Shown: positions 21,799 through 30,975 of the stretch, one piece after another | Numbering within the stretch: the first letter of the stretch is position 1 | Layout: each line of letters opens with the position of its first letter | NCBI GenBank assembly: GCA_036320915.1 | Contig: JAXBDG010000004.1 | Coordinates: 2,542,001-2,606,000 of the forward strand | Direction: 5' to 3' | Length of the DNA stretch: 64,000 bases | DNA from: Linnemannia elongata | Lineage: Eukaryota > Mortierellomycota > Mortierellomycetes > Mortierellales > Mortierellaceae | Made by a program: the position numbers and the translations under genes | The notes under the pieces: generated by a model | Told to the model about the DNA's origin: nothing | Database searches by the model: none | The model's input: the letters and a program-made list of their open reading frames with translations, nothing else

Positions 21799-22844
21799 CA
21801 CAAGTGCCAAAAGTCCAACATTTGGTGATCGAAACAAAAAAAGAGTTTTTTGTAATAATGCTTTGCCACACCCCGCCACGCCACGCACACCTCCAACTAC
21901 GCATGGATCATTTTTCACTCTCTCACTCACACAAACTCTCTCTTTCCCTCGCATGGATCGTTATCGATGGCTAGATCTGGAAGCGACTTTGGAGGTCGTT
22001 TTGTTTGTCTACTTCCTATTTCGTTTTTGCCAAGAAAGCCCAGACAGCAAGGGCAGAGCAAGGAATGGAGATGGTGGAAGGAAAAGTGACGCCTCTGTCG
22101 CACAGGGACAAAAAGTCGACCAAATTTTAACCAAATCGAGCAGACAAAAAAAGGAGGGAGGGAGAGCCAACGACAGAGAGTGCGATTAAAATAGAACGTG
22201 TCCCTGCTCGAATGCGATTGTGGGTACGTGTGCTGGCTTGGCGATCGAGGGTGGATAAAATGTGAGCTGGGTCAAAGCAAAATTTTCGACTTGTTGGATA
22301 TGTAGAGGCGTACGCGTTTTTAAGCATTGAATTGCTTACTGGTCGCTGCTTCTTTCATAAGGCAGTTATAGCTGCTGTTGTTTTTCTTGTCTATGGTTTA
22401 GACGCTAGGTATCTCGAACATTGCTTGATAAAAGGAGGGAGGGATTGGACGTGGTGTGTGAAACTGAAGATAGGCATGGGTGGTCGTTGGTGAGGAAGAT
22501 TCTTCTTTTTTTTTTCCCACCCTCCCACCCTCTCTCCCTCTCACTCTGGGTCTCTCGCTCCCTATTATCACGCCAAATAAAAGTGACTTCCAGAACATGT
22601 AATAAGCGGGTGGGTGGCACAAAGGCTTTCGTGACGTGGAATACACTGTTCGAGACCCTCTTTATCCAGGCATGAATGGATGGGTTGAGTGGGACGGGTA
22701 GAGAGGGGTTGATGCACTACAATTTTTCAAGTCACGGTCTCTCGGTCTGTTGGAGATATTTCTACTGGAGGGAGGGAGGGACACTTCGCTCGACCCTTTA
22801 TCAGCCCTACCCTACATCCTATAGATCTGCCTTCGCTTTTCTCT
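21799..22844. other. Intergenic, no gene recognised
   Basis: This is the upstream region of small gene 3 and beyond, with CT-rich tracts at about 22510-22560. No conserved reading frame or repeat was found. Confidence 0.45.
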
Positions 22845-22935
22845 GCATTCGTCTGCTCATCGGTGCATTCGGCCTCGGCATTCACTGCCGAGGTCATAAC
22901 ATAGTGCCCTGATTCCCTCTTGGTTAGTCATTCCC
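22845..22935 (+). repeat. Dispersed GCATTCG-rich repeat, copy 1 (copy 2 at 28138-28228)
   Basis: About 90 bp with the pattern CTGCATTCG...GGCATTC..TGCC..GG.CAT...GTGCCC.GA..CCCTCT.GGT.AGTCAT, also found at 28138-28228 in the same orientation. It contains a perfect 8-bp hairpin at 22873-22893 (CCTCGGCA / TGCCGAGG, 5-base loop). Further GCATTCG words occur at about 22955, 23008 and 23180. Confidence 0.6.
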
Positions 22936-23640
22936 TTCTTACACTCACTTTCGCTCGGCATTCGTAAGAGAACGACACTACTAACACAGAAGAGAGGGTC
23001 GCATTCGCGGACATGATGGCCAAGGTCATTCCTCTTTTCCTTTGTCCTCTGCCTACTTCTTGCGCAGCGAAGTTCGTTCATGTGTATAGAAAGAAGAGAG
23101 AGAGAGGGGGGCTTGCATGAAGCAAAAATTGATTCATAACGATAACACCTACCATACAGGGTGTCTTTATTGTTCGGTTGCATTCGAAGGGAGTTTTTGG
23201 GGTGTGTGTCTCTTTACGCCTTGGGTGCCAATTGACTTTGGCGAACAAAACAGCGAAGGCCGATTAGTGATATAAGTGCTACTTCTTTGTTTTGTTTCTT
23301 GAAGAGAGAATATAGGGGGTGAGGGGGAGGAGTAGATCAATCTAATATTTTTTTTCTGTGATATGAACGCGTCGCGTCTCAGGCACTATCACTAAATTCC
23401 GAGTCTAATTAAAGTAACCACTGTCTTTTTCCTTTCTTGTTCCTCAGAGGCACTATTTTTATTCGACGCAGTCATTCACAACCATCAATCATCCTTACAG
23501 CACAACACAACCACCACCTCACATATCTCACACCTCTCACACACAACCTTCACCACTAATCCTCCAACTCAAACCTCATTATCGTTTATCAGCAATACCC
23601 CTCCTCACACTCCGCCATCACCAAATCATCTACCTGGTCT
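22936..23640. other. Intergenic, no gene recognised
   Basis: Contains further GCATTCG words and then a CA-rich leader-like stretch (23470-23640). No ORF follows it that I can support as a gene. Confidence 0.4.
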
Positions 23641-24202
23641 TCTGTATCGACAATCAAGAAAATGATATCGACTCCTGCGTATACGATTCAGGATCAAAAT
23701 GCCTTATAAGATCCACGGCTTTCTATACAACAACGGCGGCAACACCCTATGTGGAGGTCTGACCCCGCCTTGCAGCCTTATCTTACCGTATCCAACGATG
23801 ATGACTTCTAACCAAGAAATCGGTGGGGCTGGACATCTTTCAGAGTTTATCCCCCTACATAATATCGCCAATAATATCATCCGTCGGCCCGATTCCTGCC
23901 AAAGTCTTAACCCGGCGTAGAATGGACGAATTCAACGATGGTTCATGTAAATCACATCGCCTTTCGTGTAAGTAGATACTCTGCTTTTTTCTCTGCTTGT
24001 TTTTTTTTTGACCGCACAGTATTGCCTTTTTGCTCTTTTCTTATGCTTTGGCCATTGCACTAATGCGTTTCTGCATATTTGTGGAACCTTTACGCTTGCT
24101 CTTTGGATGCCCCTTTTTTCCTAAACCTTCAATTCAGCCCTCAAGACTACACAGCGCAAAGGAATGACCATGCCGGAACGTCAAACCGGACTCCTGGTAA
24201 TT

Positions 24203-24248
24203 TTGACACACTTGGTCAAAGTGTTGTCAACTACCAGTTAACGTCATC
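24203..24248 (+). repeat. Direct repeat R1, left copy
   Basis: TTGACACACTTGGTCAAAGT then GTTGTCAACTACCAGTTAAC then GTCATC. It includes the inverted words ACACTT/AAGTGT. The right copy is at 26308-26350 with about 85 percent identity by eye. Confidence 0.7.
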
Positions 24249-24734
24249 TCTCCTGCGAACTTTACAAACAAACCAAGGCGATCGGCGCAGTTGTAAGTGA
24301 CCCTCGCTCCCCTTTTTTTTCCTTCTTTTGATTTCCGTCGGAATTTGGCATTGACCTCCTGTCCGATTTTCATGGTTTGTATTTGTGTTTGGTTACGAAT
24401 AGTGGACTCAGAAAAACGAGTTTCATCGTTTCTCGTTATTCATCTGTTTTTATCATCTATGCGCAGTATCGCCAGACCGACCCCTTTACTTCCTCTGCTG
24501 GTAGGTGTTTAACTCCATTTCACTTTTTCTTTTTGTTTGCCTGGTGCTGACATATGCCTGTAGTATAAAGAAGTACGAAGATGCGAGGGGACTCATTTTT
24601 TTTTGTTCTGCCGATGACTCTGATCGAAAAGATCTAGTTCCACCGCCGCACTTCAGTGGCGTGAAATGAACTACCCGATCTACGATCCGTGCTTATAGCC
24701 CGTCTTCTTATAAGCCCCCCCCCCCCTCAGCGTC

Positions 24735-24790
24735 GTCGAGTAAGTCCTTCTCACTTGTTTTACTTCTAATCCCCAATGGCATACATCGCA
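24735..24790 (+). repeat. Direct repeat R2, left copy
   Basis: CGTCGTCGAGTAAGT(C/T)CTTCTCA...TACTTCTAATCCCCAATGGC recurs at 25883-25940. The GAGTAAGT start looks like a splice donor in both copies. Confidence 0.65.
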
Positions 24791-25749
24791 CATACAAAAA
24801 GAAAATAGAACTCTTCTGAGTTGAAACGTCTTGATTGCTGTTCGATCGAAACTTTTTCTAACTTTTTCTTTTTATCTCCATTTCTCCCTCTCTTTCTCTG
24901 TCTTTCTCTCTCCTTCTCTCTCTCTCTCCTTTCTTGCTTTTCTCCTTCACAACTCGAATGGTGCAGCGTTTTACAGCAATCTCAAACAGCATATTTAGCC
25001 TTCTCTTCGATTTCTTGTCAGAGCCGGCTCCATCTGCAGAGAAGGTCAAATCCTCCTCAACGTTTACCCCTTACAAATTACCGGCCTCCTCGACGGCTTG
25101 TTCGTAGTCCAGAATGCATCACCTTTACCAGCAAAAAATAACCTCGCCACTATCTCGAAGTATGGAGGCCGAATGCCGTCGCATCTCAGGGCAGCAGTCA
25201 GTCGCGTGTATGCCGACGGCCGGGAGAGACGAAAGAAGGCGAGAGCCAAGAGCAACCCCGTGCAGGCAATAGCCCCCCCTCCTCGGCAACCATATACAGC
25301 ATGATCAAGCATCGTCCTGCTCCGAGGTTTTTTGTGTTGTAAGTCTACCTCCAAATAACTAAAAACGAACGTACAAACACTCTAGTGCTTGATTTTTTCT
25401 GCGGGTCATGGCATGGTTTGCTTTGTCGTTGTGGATTATGAAGAAAAAGTTTTACTGACATCCTTGCTTTTTTTTTATATTTTTATTTTTATTTTTCATT
25501 TTTCATTGGGCTATTAGACAATGGAACATTTCCCTTCGATCTCTCAAGGTGCAAATGAACGCGACCGTTTAACTTCGCAAATATGGGCAAGACATCCATC
25601 CACGTCAATTTCTACCCGACCCCCTCTACCGCTGTTGCTTCAAAGTAAGTCTATGTCAGTGTCTGTATACAACTATCTTCTTTTTTTTTTTATGTCATTT
25701 TCTGTTTCGCCCCTGACCTTCAGTATATTTTTTTTCATACTTATTGCAG

Positions 25750-25880
25750 ACAACAGCGGCCTGTCTCCGACGTCCTTCAGCGCTACCTTTCAGAAGCTGA
25801 ACATCAAGGACCCCGCCACATGTGCGTATCATCCTCAGTCCAATGGCAAGTGTGAGCGTCTTAATGGTGTAATGGGCCCT
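25750..25880 (+). pseudogene. Retroviral-type integrase core remnant
   Basis: The translated stretch contains SPTSFSATFQKLNIKDPATC followed by AYHPQSNGKCERLNGVM. The H-P-Q-S-N-G-x-x-E-R-x-N motif, which carries the third acidic residue (Glu) of the DDE triad, is typical of Ty3/gypsy-type integrases. An AG acceptor-like border precedes it and a GTAAGT follows it. The first two catalytic Asp residues and all other retroelement domains are missing, so it is a fragment. Confidence 0.7.
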
Positions 25881-25882
25881 CC

Positions 25883-25940
25883 GGCGTCGACGAGTAAGTT
25901 CTTCTCATTACTTTTATTCCTATTCCCTAATGGCGCATAT
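25883..25940 (+). repeat. Direct repeat R2, right copy
   Basis: Partner of 24735-24790, lying directly behind the integrase remnant and followed by an A-run at 25950-25969. Confidence 0.65.
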
Positions 25941-26307
25941 CACACATTAAAAAAAAAAAAAAAAAAAAATACCTTTTTACCTTGAAACTAACTATTATTC
26001 TACTCGCATAGTGCCTAAACTCGTTCAATTTTAATCCTGCCTTTTCACCTTGGAACCACTCAGCGCTGCTCTAGCTCCGCTCGAGCTCAAAGGTAGAGGA
26101 TTATCCCCAAGGAGCACCCTCAGTACTCCTATGCCCTCTTTCTTCCACAGCCTGTGCAATAATCATGTGTATCACCAGGACGAAGAGTACATCAGGACTC
26201 TTCGTCCCTGAATTAAACAGACCCCTCTCTTTGTTTCGTTATTCATTTTCCATACCTACCTAAGTATCATAAGCCCGGTTAGTATTTTCCATTCCTGATA
26301 TTGACTT

Positions 26308-26350
26308 TGACACACTTATTCAAAGTGTAGTTGACTATCAGTTAACCTCA
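26308..26350 (+). repeat. Direct repeat R1, right copy
   Basis: Partner of 24203-24248, 2.1 kb away. Confidence 0.7.
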
Positions 26351-27080
26351 TCCGAAACGGACATTGTCTACGGTGCTTCTTTTATTTCTTTTAACCAACG
26401 AAAACTAACTAAAAACAATAATAAAAACCCTGGATCCCTCGGTACAAAATGTTCCTTCTCTTCTTTTTTCGTCGCTCACAGGAACACATCCGTAGCAGGC
26501 GTATCCCATGGGCGACATTCACCCCACCGACAATAATTTCACCCATCTCTCGCACGATATGGCTTCCGAGGAGGCCACCCACTCTTCATATGACAATTCA
26601 TCACCTATCCACCCTCCAACAACTATTGATCCGCCCAGGGTTTAACAACTGGTCGTCACGGACGAACTTCTTCGACTTGTTCCGTCGTTATCAGGAAACG
26701 ACTTCTTCGCAGCACCGGATGACCCCAAGTTGGACCACGTTTACACCGCAGAACTTTACTGCGCCAAGAACCCGCTGCAACAATACTCAGCACCAGTACT
26801 ATATTGCTCCTATGTCGCGTCCTAGGCCTTAAGGCTGCTCCTACTGTCCCAAAATTTTAATTTCACTCATCGTAGTTAGCTAGACTTAAATACTGCACTA
26901 GTAGAAATAGGTGGCATGGTGGTGTTTTTGAAAGGCCTTTATAAAATATATGTATATATGCATGAGTCAAAAGCTAGTGATAAGAAACTGACGAGAAAGA
27001 AGGTGGTCGTTGACCGTTTATTGAGCTCACAAATATATAGAGAATTCTTTGTTAAAGAAAAAGTAACCCTTTATTTCATC

Positions 27081-27411
27081 AGCGCTTGGTGTGTTTCATG
27101 GTTTCACCAAACCTATGTTATGGAATCCAGTTGACCCGAAAGAGTTTATCATTTCCAGCAGGGATGAGTCCGTCCGAGTATGTCGAGTGTCAAGCAACGA
27201 TGGAGCCGTTACAGTCCAGATGCTATGGGGTACGAACATTGGCACGCTTGCCACTGCAGATGTGGTTCTTGAGGGAGCGACTGGTCTGAGCCCGATTCAC
27301 CGCAAGTTGTTGGTCCAAGGCGGCGCCATTGACAACGTTTTATCTTCAGGCGACGGTGGGTCTGACAAAGAAGAGTATCGGATTGAATCTGGGCGCGCGC
27401 CGAGCAGATAA
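27081..27411 (+). pseudogene. STAND copy C: orphan C-terminal WD40 fragment
   Basis: About 110 codons match the last WD40 repeat and tail of copies A, B, D and E: GVFHGF, WNPVDPKEFIISS, SVRVCRVSSNDGAVTVQMLW, then VVLEGATGLSPIHRKLLVQG. The WD signature Trp is changed to Cys (RVCRVS instead of RLWRVS). Homology begins abruptly near 27081 behind AT-rich sequence with no start, NACHT or other repeats. The 3' flank continues to match copy D's flank to about 27740. I read it as a truncated duplicate, not a gene. Confidence 0.85.
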
Positions 27412-27422
27412 AATGAAGGACG

Positions 27423-27470
27423 GACAAGAAACCAAATGCAGAGAATAAATAATTATATGTAGAAAAATAT
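27423..27470 (+). repeat. Shared 3' element of the STAND family, copy C
   Basis: ACAAGAAACCAAATGCAGAG followed by AATAAATAATTATATGTAGA. The element is retained, with AATAAA, although the gene is truncated. Confidence 0.75.
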
Positions 27471-27480
27471 CTAACGCGTT

Positions 27481-28369
27481 CTGTTGCTTTTATTTTCTTC
27501 TATTCTCTTCGTTTTTCATGATGTATTCGCTGATCCTTCTTTTATTTTCGTTTTCATCGACAAAGGCAAACACAAAAAGAGATATACATAAAGACACAGC
27601 GAAGGACAAAGAAAATGGACTGATGGATCCCTCAACAATTCAGGTTCTATTTGAGAAAATAGGCGGAAAATGTAGGTGATGGTGGAGGCGTAAAGGAACT
27701 TCACCTATGGGGCGAATGAAGGAGGAGGAGGAGAAATGGTGAATTCCTTTGTATTTTTTTTTATTTTTATTCGTGACCTTTGAGGTAGGCAAGTGAGAGA
27801 GAGAGCGAGAGAGCGAGAGAGTGTGAGAGAAAAAAAAAAAGGTGAGAGTCGGAGAGAAAAAAAAAAGAGAGAGAGGGAGAATGATAAGATGTTCGCTCTC
27901 TTGGTGCTTTTCTCCTGTAGCGAGCGTGTTTGGGAAGTCAAGGGTCACAAAAGAGACAATGCAAAAACGAAATATGCCTTCTTATCCATGTGGGATCAAT
28001 GCATGGTCTGGAATGAGTCTTCTCTCTCGGGTCATTATCTCCCCATAACAAAATTAAAGTGCAGAATGACTGAGGAGGCAAGTCATTCGACCTTTAGTCA
28101 CTCATCCCTCCTTCCTTCACATTCACCTCTCACTGTCTCTGCATTCGCTTCACCGTTGGTCATTGTGGTCGCGGCATTCGATGCCAGGGCCATGAGGTTG
28201 TGCCCGAGCCCCTCTCGGTAAGTCATCCGCTCATTGCACTTGTGGTGAAAGGAAATTAGTTTAATATTTTGGGTAGGAGAGTAAGAGGGACGAAAGGTAA
28301 ACACAAAAAAAGTAGGGGTGGGATCAACTGAAAAAAAAGTAACCCAGGAGAAACCAGACTGGTCTTTGA
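27481..28369. repeat. 3' flank of STAND copy C; inverted match to 32690-32960
   Basis: 27500-27740 matches the reverse complement of the flank of copy D (shared ATGGACTGATGGATCC, GGTGATGG.GG.GTAA..G, GAACTTCACCT.TGGGGC.AATGAAGGAG). A (GA)n tract lies at 27797-27880. GCATTCG repeat copy 2 lies at 28138-28228. No gene was found. Confidence 0.6.
28138..28228 (+). repeat. Dispersed GCATTCG-rich repeat, copy 2
   Basis: Partner of 22845-22935. The hairpin is shorter here (GGCAT tcg ATGCC). It lies 140 bp past the stop codon of small gene 4. Confidence 0.55.
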
Positions 28370-28999
28370 TCAAACAGTGAAGGTGACTCGTCCATCCCTC
28401 TCAGTGCCCGTCGAGACCGGCAACGACGGCGAGTAGGTATCCTGAACCAAGAACCCTTCGATCTCCATAGTCCCAGTTCCAAATTCCTGCATGATCATCG
28501 TCATCCCTCCCTCTCTCTCTCCTCTCGCTCCTCCTCGCACTCCTTGTCCAACTGTACTACCAACCGTGCCCACATCGGCCAGCGCCTCACCGACCCCCGC
28601 AGCAGCACCCATCCAACTCTTCTGGAACTCGACAAACAATCCCCTTGTCTTCTCATCCGCCCTCAACACCTCGTCACTCCCCGCAATGACTTCCATCTGT
28701 CTCCTCACAGCCTCAACCGATCGGCGCTGCAAGATCTCCTCGGCCTGTTTGCGGGCTCGTTTGTGTTCCTGGGCGGCGGTTTCGAGGGCCAGTTTGTAAT
28801 CAAGGACGAGATGGGAATATTCGACTCGGAGGGCTTGTTTGTGAGATTTAATGAGCGCTTTGAGGGCTGCGGCGTTTTGTTTCTCGGTCGCTGTGGATGC
28901 GGTGGCAGGGGAGGTTGGGGATGAGGGGGAGGCAAGGGAGGTAGGTGAGGTAGTAGAAGGAGTGTCGTTGTGAGAAAAGAGGTTTGAAAAGAATGTCAT
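28370..28999 (-). CDS. Divergent small coiled-coil protein, paralog 4 (209 aa, function unknown)
   Basis: The N-terminus MTFFSNLFSHND and the core QNAAALKALIKSHKQALRVE, then KRARKQAEEILQRRSVEAVR, then DEKTRGLFVEFQKSW identify this as a distant relative of the three MSF.YNYFACD proteins. It has a Ser/Thr/Pro insert of about 25 residues after residue 12, a Gly-rich C-terminal half instead of the Glu/Gln repeat, and lacks the Cys/Trp patch and the EKDVLLSA end. The start is set by homology and by a TATAAAAC box 65 bp upstream. Conservation of the coiled-coil core but not the tails suggests that the helical part is the functional unit. Confidence 0.8.
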   Translation of the reverse strand: MTFFSNLFSHNDTPSTTSPTSLASPSSPTSPATASTATEKQNAAALKALIKSHKQALRVEYSHLVLDYKLALETAAQEHKRARKQAEEILQRRSVEAVRRQMEVIAGSDEVLRADEKTRGLFVEFQKSWMGAAAGVGEALADVGTVGSTVGQGVRGGARGEREGGMTMIMQEFGTGTMEIEGFLVQDTYSPSLPVSTGTERDGRVTFTV

Positions 29000-29063
29000 G
29001 ATTTGATTATTTTTTTCTTCGTTATGATTTTGAGAAATTGATTTTTGGATCAGGAACGATTCA

Positions 29064-29071
29064 GTTTTATA
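29064..29071 (-). promoter_or_regulatory. TATA box of small coiled-coil gene 4
   Basis: TATAAAAC on the minus strand, 65 bp before the ATG at 28999. Confidence 0.6.
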
Positions 29072-30200
29072 CTCTCCTCCCCCTTCATATTCCTTCCCTC
29101 CTTTTCTCGAACCCTACATGTTCCATGCTCCCGTGAACACAACTAAGCCAAGCAGCAGTAACAACCAAAAACAATATACACAAACGACGTTTCTCCTCAC
29201 AGCCGGTCTCTCAACTCAAATTCTTGCGTTTTTTTTCTTTTCTCTGTGTGTGCATGTGCACGCGCATCAATTGAGACTCGAGAATGCCGAGAAAGTAGAA
29301 AAAGGAAATTTGCAGACCTGACCGATGGACCAAACTAAAAAAATAAAAAAGATCCAAGAAAAAAAAAAGACACCGAGGGAAAGCAATGAAGAAAAAAGAT
29401 GCTGAGCGACACCCAATGGATCAAAAGAGGGGGAGAGAGAAAGTAAGAGGGAAGGAAGGGGGAGGGGGGAAGAGAATCTTGTCACGTTCGCCAAGCTGCC
29501 AAGGGCTATCAGACATGTTGACAAGGGACAAGAAGAGAGAGTGAAATAGGGGTGTCAGTACTTGACTGCTGATAAGTCAATACAAGACATGAATAAAAGG
29601 TAGGGGAGCGGTCCAAAGTCGACAGGGGTCTGACCGTCGCCGAACATTATTGATGATTGTTATCCCGAATTACCGAATCCGGCAGACAATTGACGCATGA
29701 TGGAACGACAGAGAGAAAGAGGAGGGAGTGAGGGTGTTGAACATGCTGTTGCTTGGCGAGATAGTCATCACCGTCACAGCACGAAGATTCTTAAGACTTT
29801 TGGGTAGGGTGCGGCAATTGTGTGTATTTGACTCAATTGATGGTATTTTGCGGTCCAACGAGGGAAAGAGCGAGAGAGAGTGAGGGAAGAGAGTGAGGGA
29901 AGAGAGTGAGGGAAGAGAGTGAGGGAAGAGAGTGAGGTACGATGGAATGTAGGCGCCAGGAAGGGAATATAAATTAAAAAAAATCCCCTGTTGTTCTTCT
30001 GTCGGTTGGGTGACGCTGGGGTAGATGTACTGGCAAAGAAAGAAAATGACAAAACACGCGGTGAAGAGCTGAGGGGAGGTTTATAATAAACTTATAACTT
30101 GGTGGAAGGGGCTGTAAAAAATAACTAGAACGAATCAAGGTTTAACTAGGACCAAGGAAAAGGGAGGAACGTTCGAGTAATCATTAGGCCCGATATTCGG
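29072..30200. other. Intergenic with a 13-bp minisatellite
   Basis: No gene recognised. A-rich and G-rich purine tracts are frequent. The minisatellite is at 29877-29936. Confidence 0.45.
29877..29936. repeat. 13-bp minisatellite (GAGTGAGGGAAGA)n
   Basis: Four and a half nearly perfect tandem units. Confidence 0.85.
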
Positions 30201-30773
30201 CTAGCATGGGGCGGCGAAGTTGGGAGCGGTATCGAGAAAAAGCAGGGCAGGCGTATCAGCGTTGACTTTGATGAGCTTAAACGTAAGGTTAAAGGCCTCG
30301 CCGCATTTAAGTTGCGGGGTAGTCCACAGCTCGTCGTCGTTCTTGTAGTAAATCTGCTGATAGGCCGTGTTATCGTACGTCTGAAGTCCATAGGAACCAG
30401 TGTTTGTGGGATCCTGGAATATGATGTCGCACTTGTTCGAGAACCTTCCACCATACTTCCAGAGTCCAACCTTGACCGAGGGGGTGCCCGCTATAGTCGA
30501 ACCAGTCGCGAGGCAATAGTCTTCGCGGTCCAAGTTGGCGTCAACTGTGTATAGTTCGTATGCGGCTCTTTCAAACTGGAGCATAAATGCGCGGGTGCCG
30601 CCATTCGCATCGGTTACCAAGTAGCGACCGTTCTGATCAAGGAGTACGTATCTTTCGCCGACTTTGATAGGGTTTCCGCAACTGTCGTTTGGCGAGCTAA
30701 CGCCATACATGTGGTCGCAATAGCCGTAAACCAGGGCAGGGGAGAGGAAAAGAAGTGCTAAAATCAACAACAT
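30201..30773 (-). CDS. Small secreted cysteine-containing protein (190 aa)
   Basis: The protein starts MLLILALLFLSPALVYG, a clear signal peptide with probable cleavage after residue 17. The mature part of about 173 residues has six cysteines (YCDHMYG, DSCGNPI, EDYCLAT, NKCDII, LKCGEAF and the last residue), consistent with three disulfides, and many Gly/Tyr/Asn residues. The frame is open for 30 codons upstream of 30773, but the signal peptide fixes this ATG. I do not recognise a family. Size, secretion and cysteine content fit a secreted effector-like or extracellular binding protein, but nothing in the sequence shows a target. A TATATAAAGG box lies about 195 bp upstream. Confidence 0.82.
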   Translation of the reverse strand: MLLILALLFLSPALVYGYCDHMYGVSSPNDSCGNPIKVGERYVLLDQNGRYLVTDANGGTRAFMLQFERAAYELYTVDANLDREDYCLATGSTIAGTPSVKVGLWKYGGRFSNKCDIIFQDPTNTGSYGLQTYDNTAYQQIYYKNDDELWTTPQLKCGEAFNLTFKLIKVNADTPALLFLDTAPNFAAPC

Positions 30774-30965
30774 TTTGGCTGCATGATTGGTTATTAACAA
30801 TGAAAATGTAAATCGTTTGAAAACTTTATAGGAAAAAGAAAAACTATTCCTTCCTTTTTGCAAGTGCGAGATAGATCTTGTCGGGATGTGGATGTGCTTG
30901 TGTATGTTCTGTAGGACTTTTTGTGAGGGCTGTTGTGAGTTTGGAAATCTACCAAAAGGCGGCGT

Positions 30966-30975
30966 CCTTTATATA
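30966..30975 (-). promoter_or_regulatory. TATA box of the secreted-protein gene
   Basis: TATATAAAGG on the minus strand, 193-202 bp before the ATG. It is the only strong TATA-like word between 30774 and 31100. Confidence 0.55.

Larger units (their letters stand above)
23641..27080 (+). mobile_element. Decayed retroelement/repeat island
   Basis: Short coding-like stretches are broken by stops and separated by sequences beginning GTAAGT. Recognisable parts are the integrase-core remnant at 25750-25880, a longer frame at 26490-26820 with one in-frame stop that resembles a non-catalytic retroelement protein only weakly, and two pairs of direct repeats (24203-24248 with 26308-26350; 24735-24790 with 25883-25940). 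No intact long terminal repeat, reverse transcriptase or protease was found. The island ends where STAND fragment C begins, so it may have been involved in the rearrangement. Confidence 0.5.

Noticed and set aside
21658..21954. 99-codon upstream extension of small gene 3
   Set aside because: It encodes low-complexity Gln/Asn and leader-like sequence; three paralogs start at the MSF/MTF methionine.
30774..30863. 30-codon extension of the secreted protein
   Set aside because: It would place the signal peptide internally.
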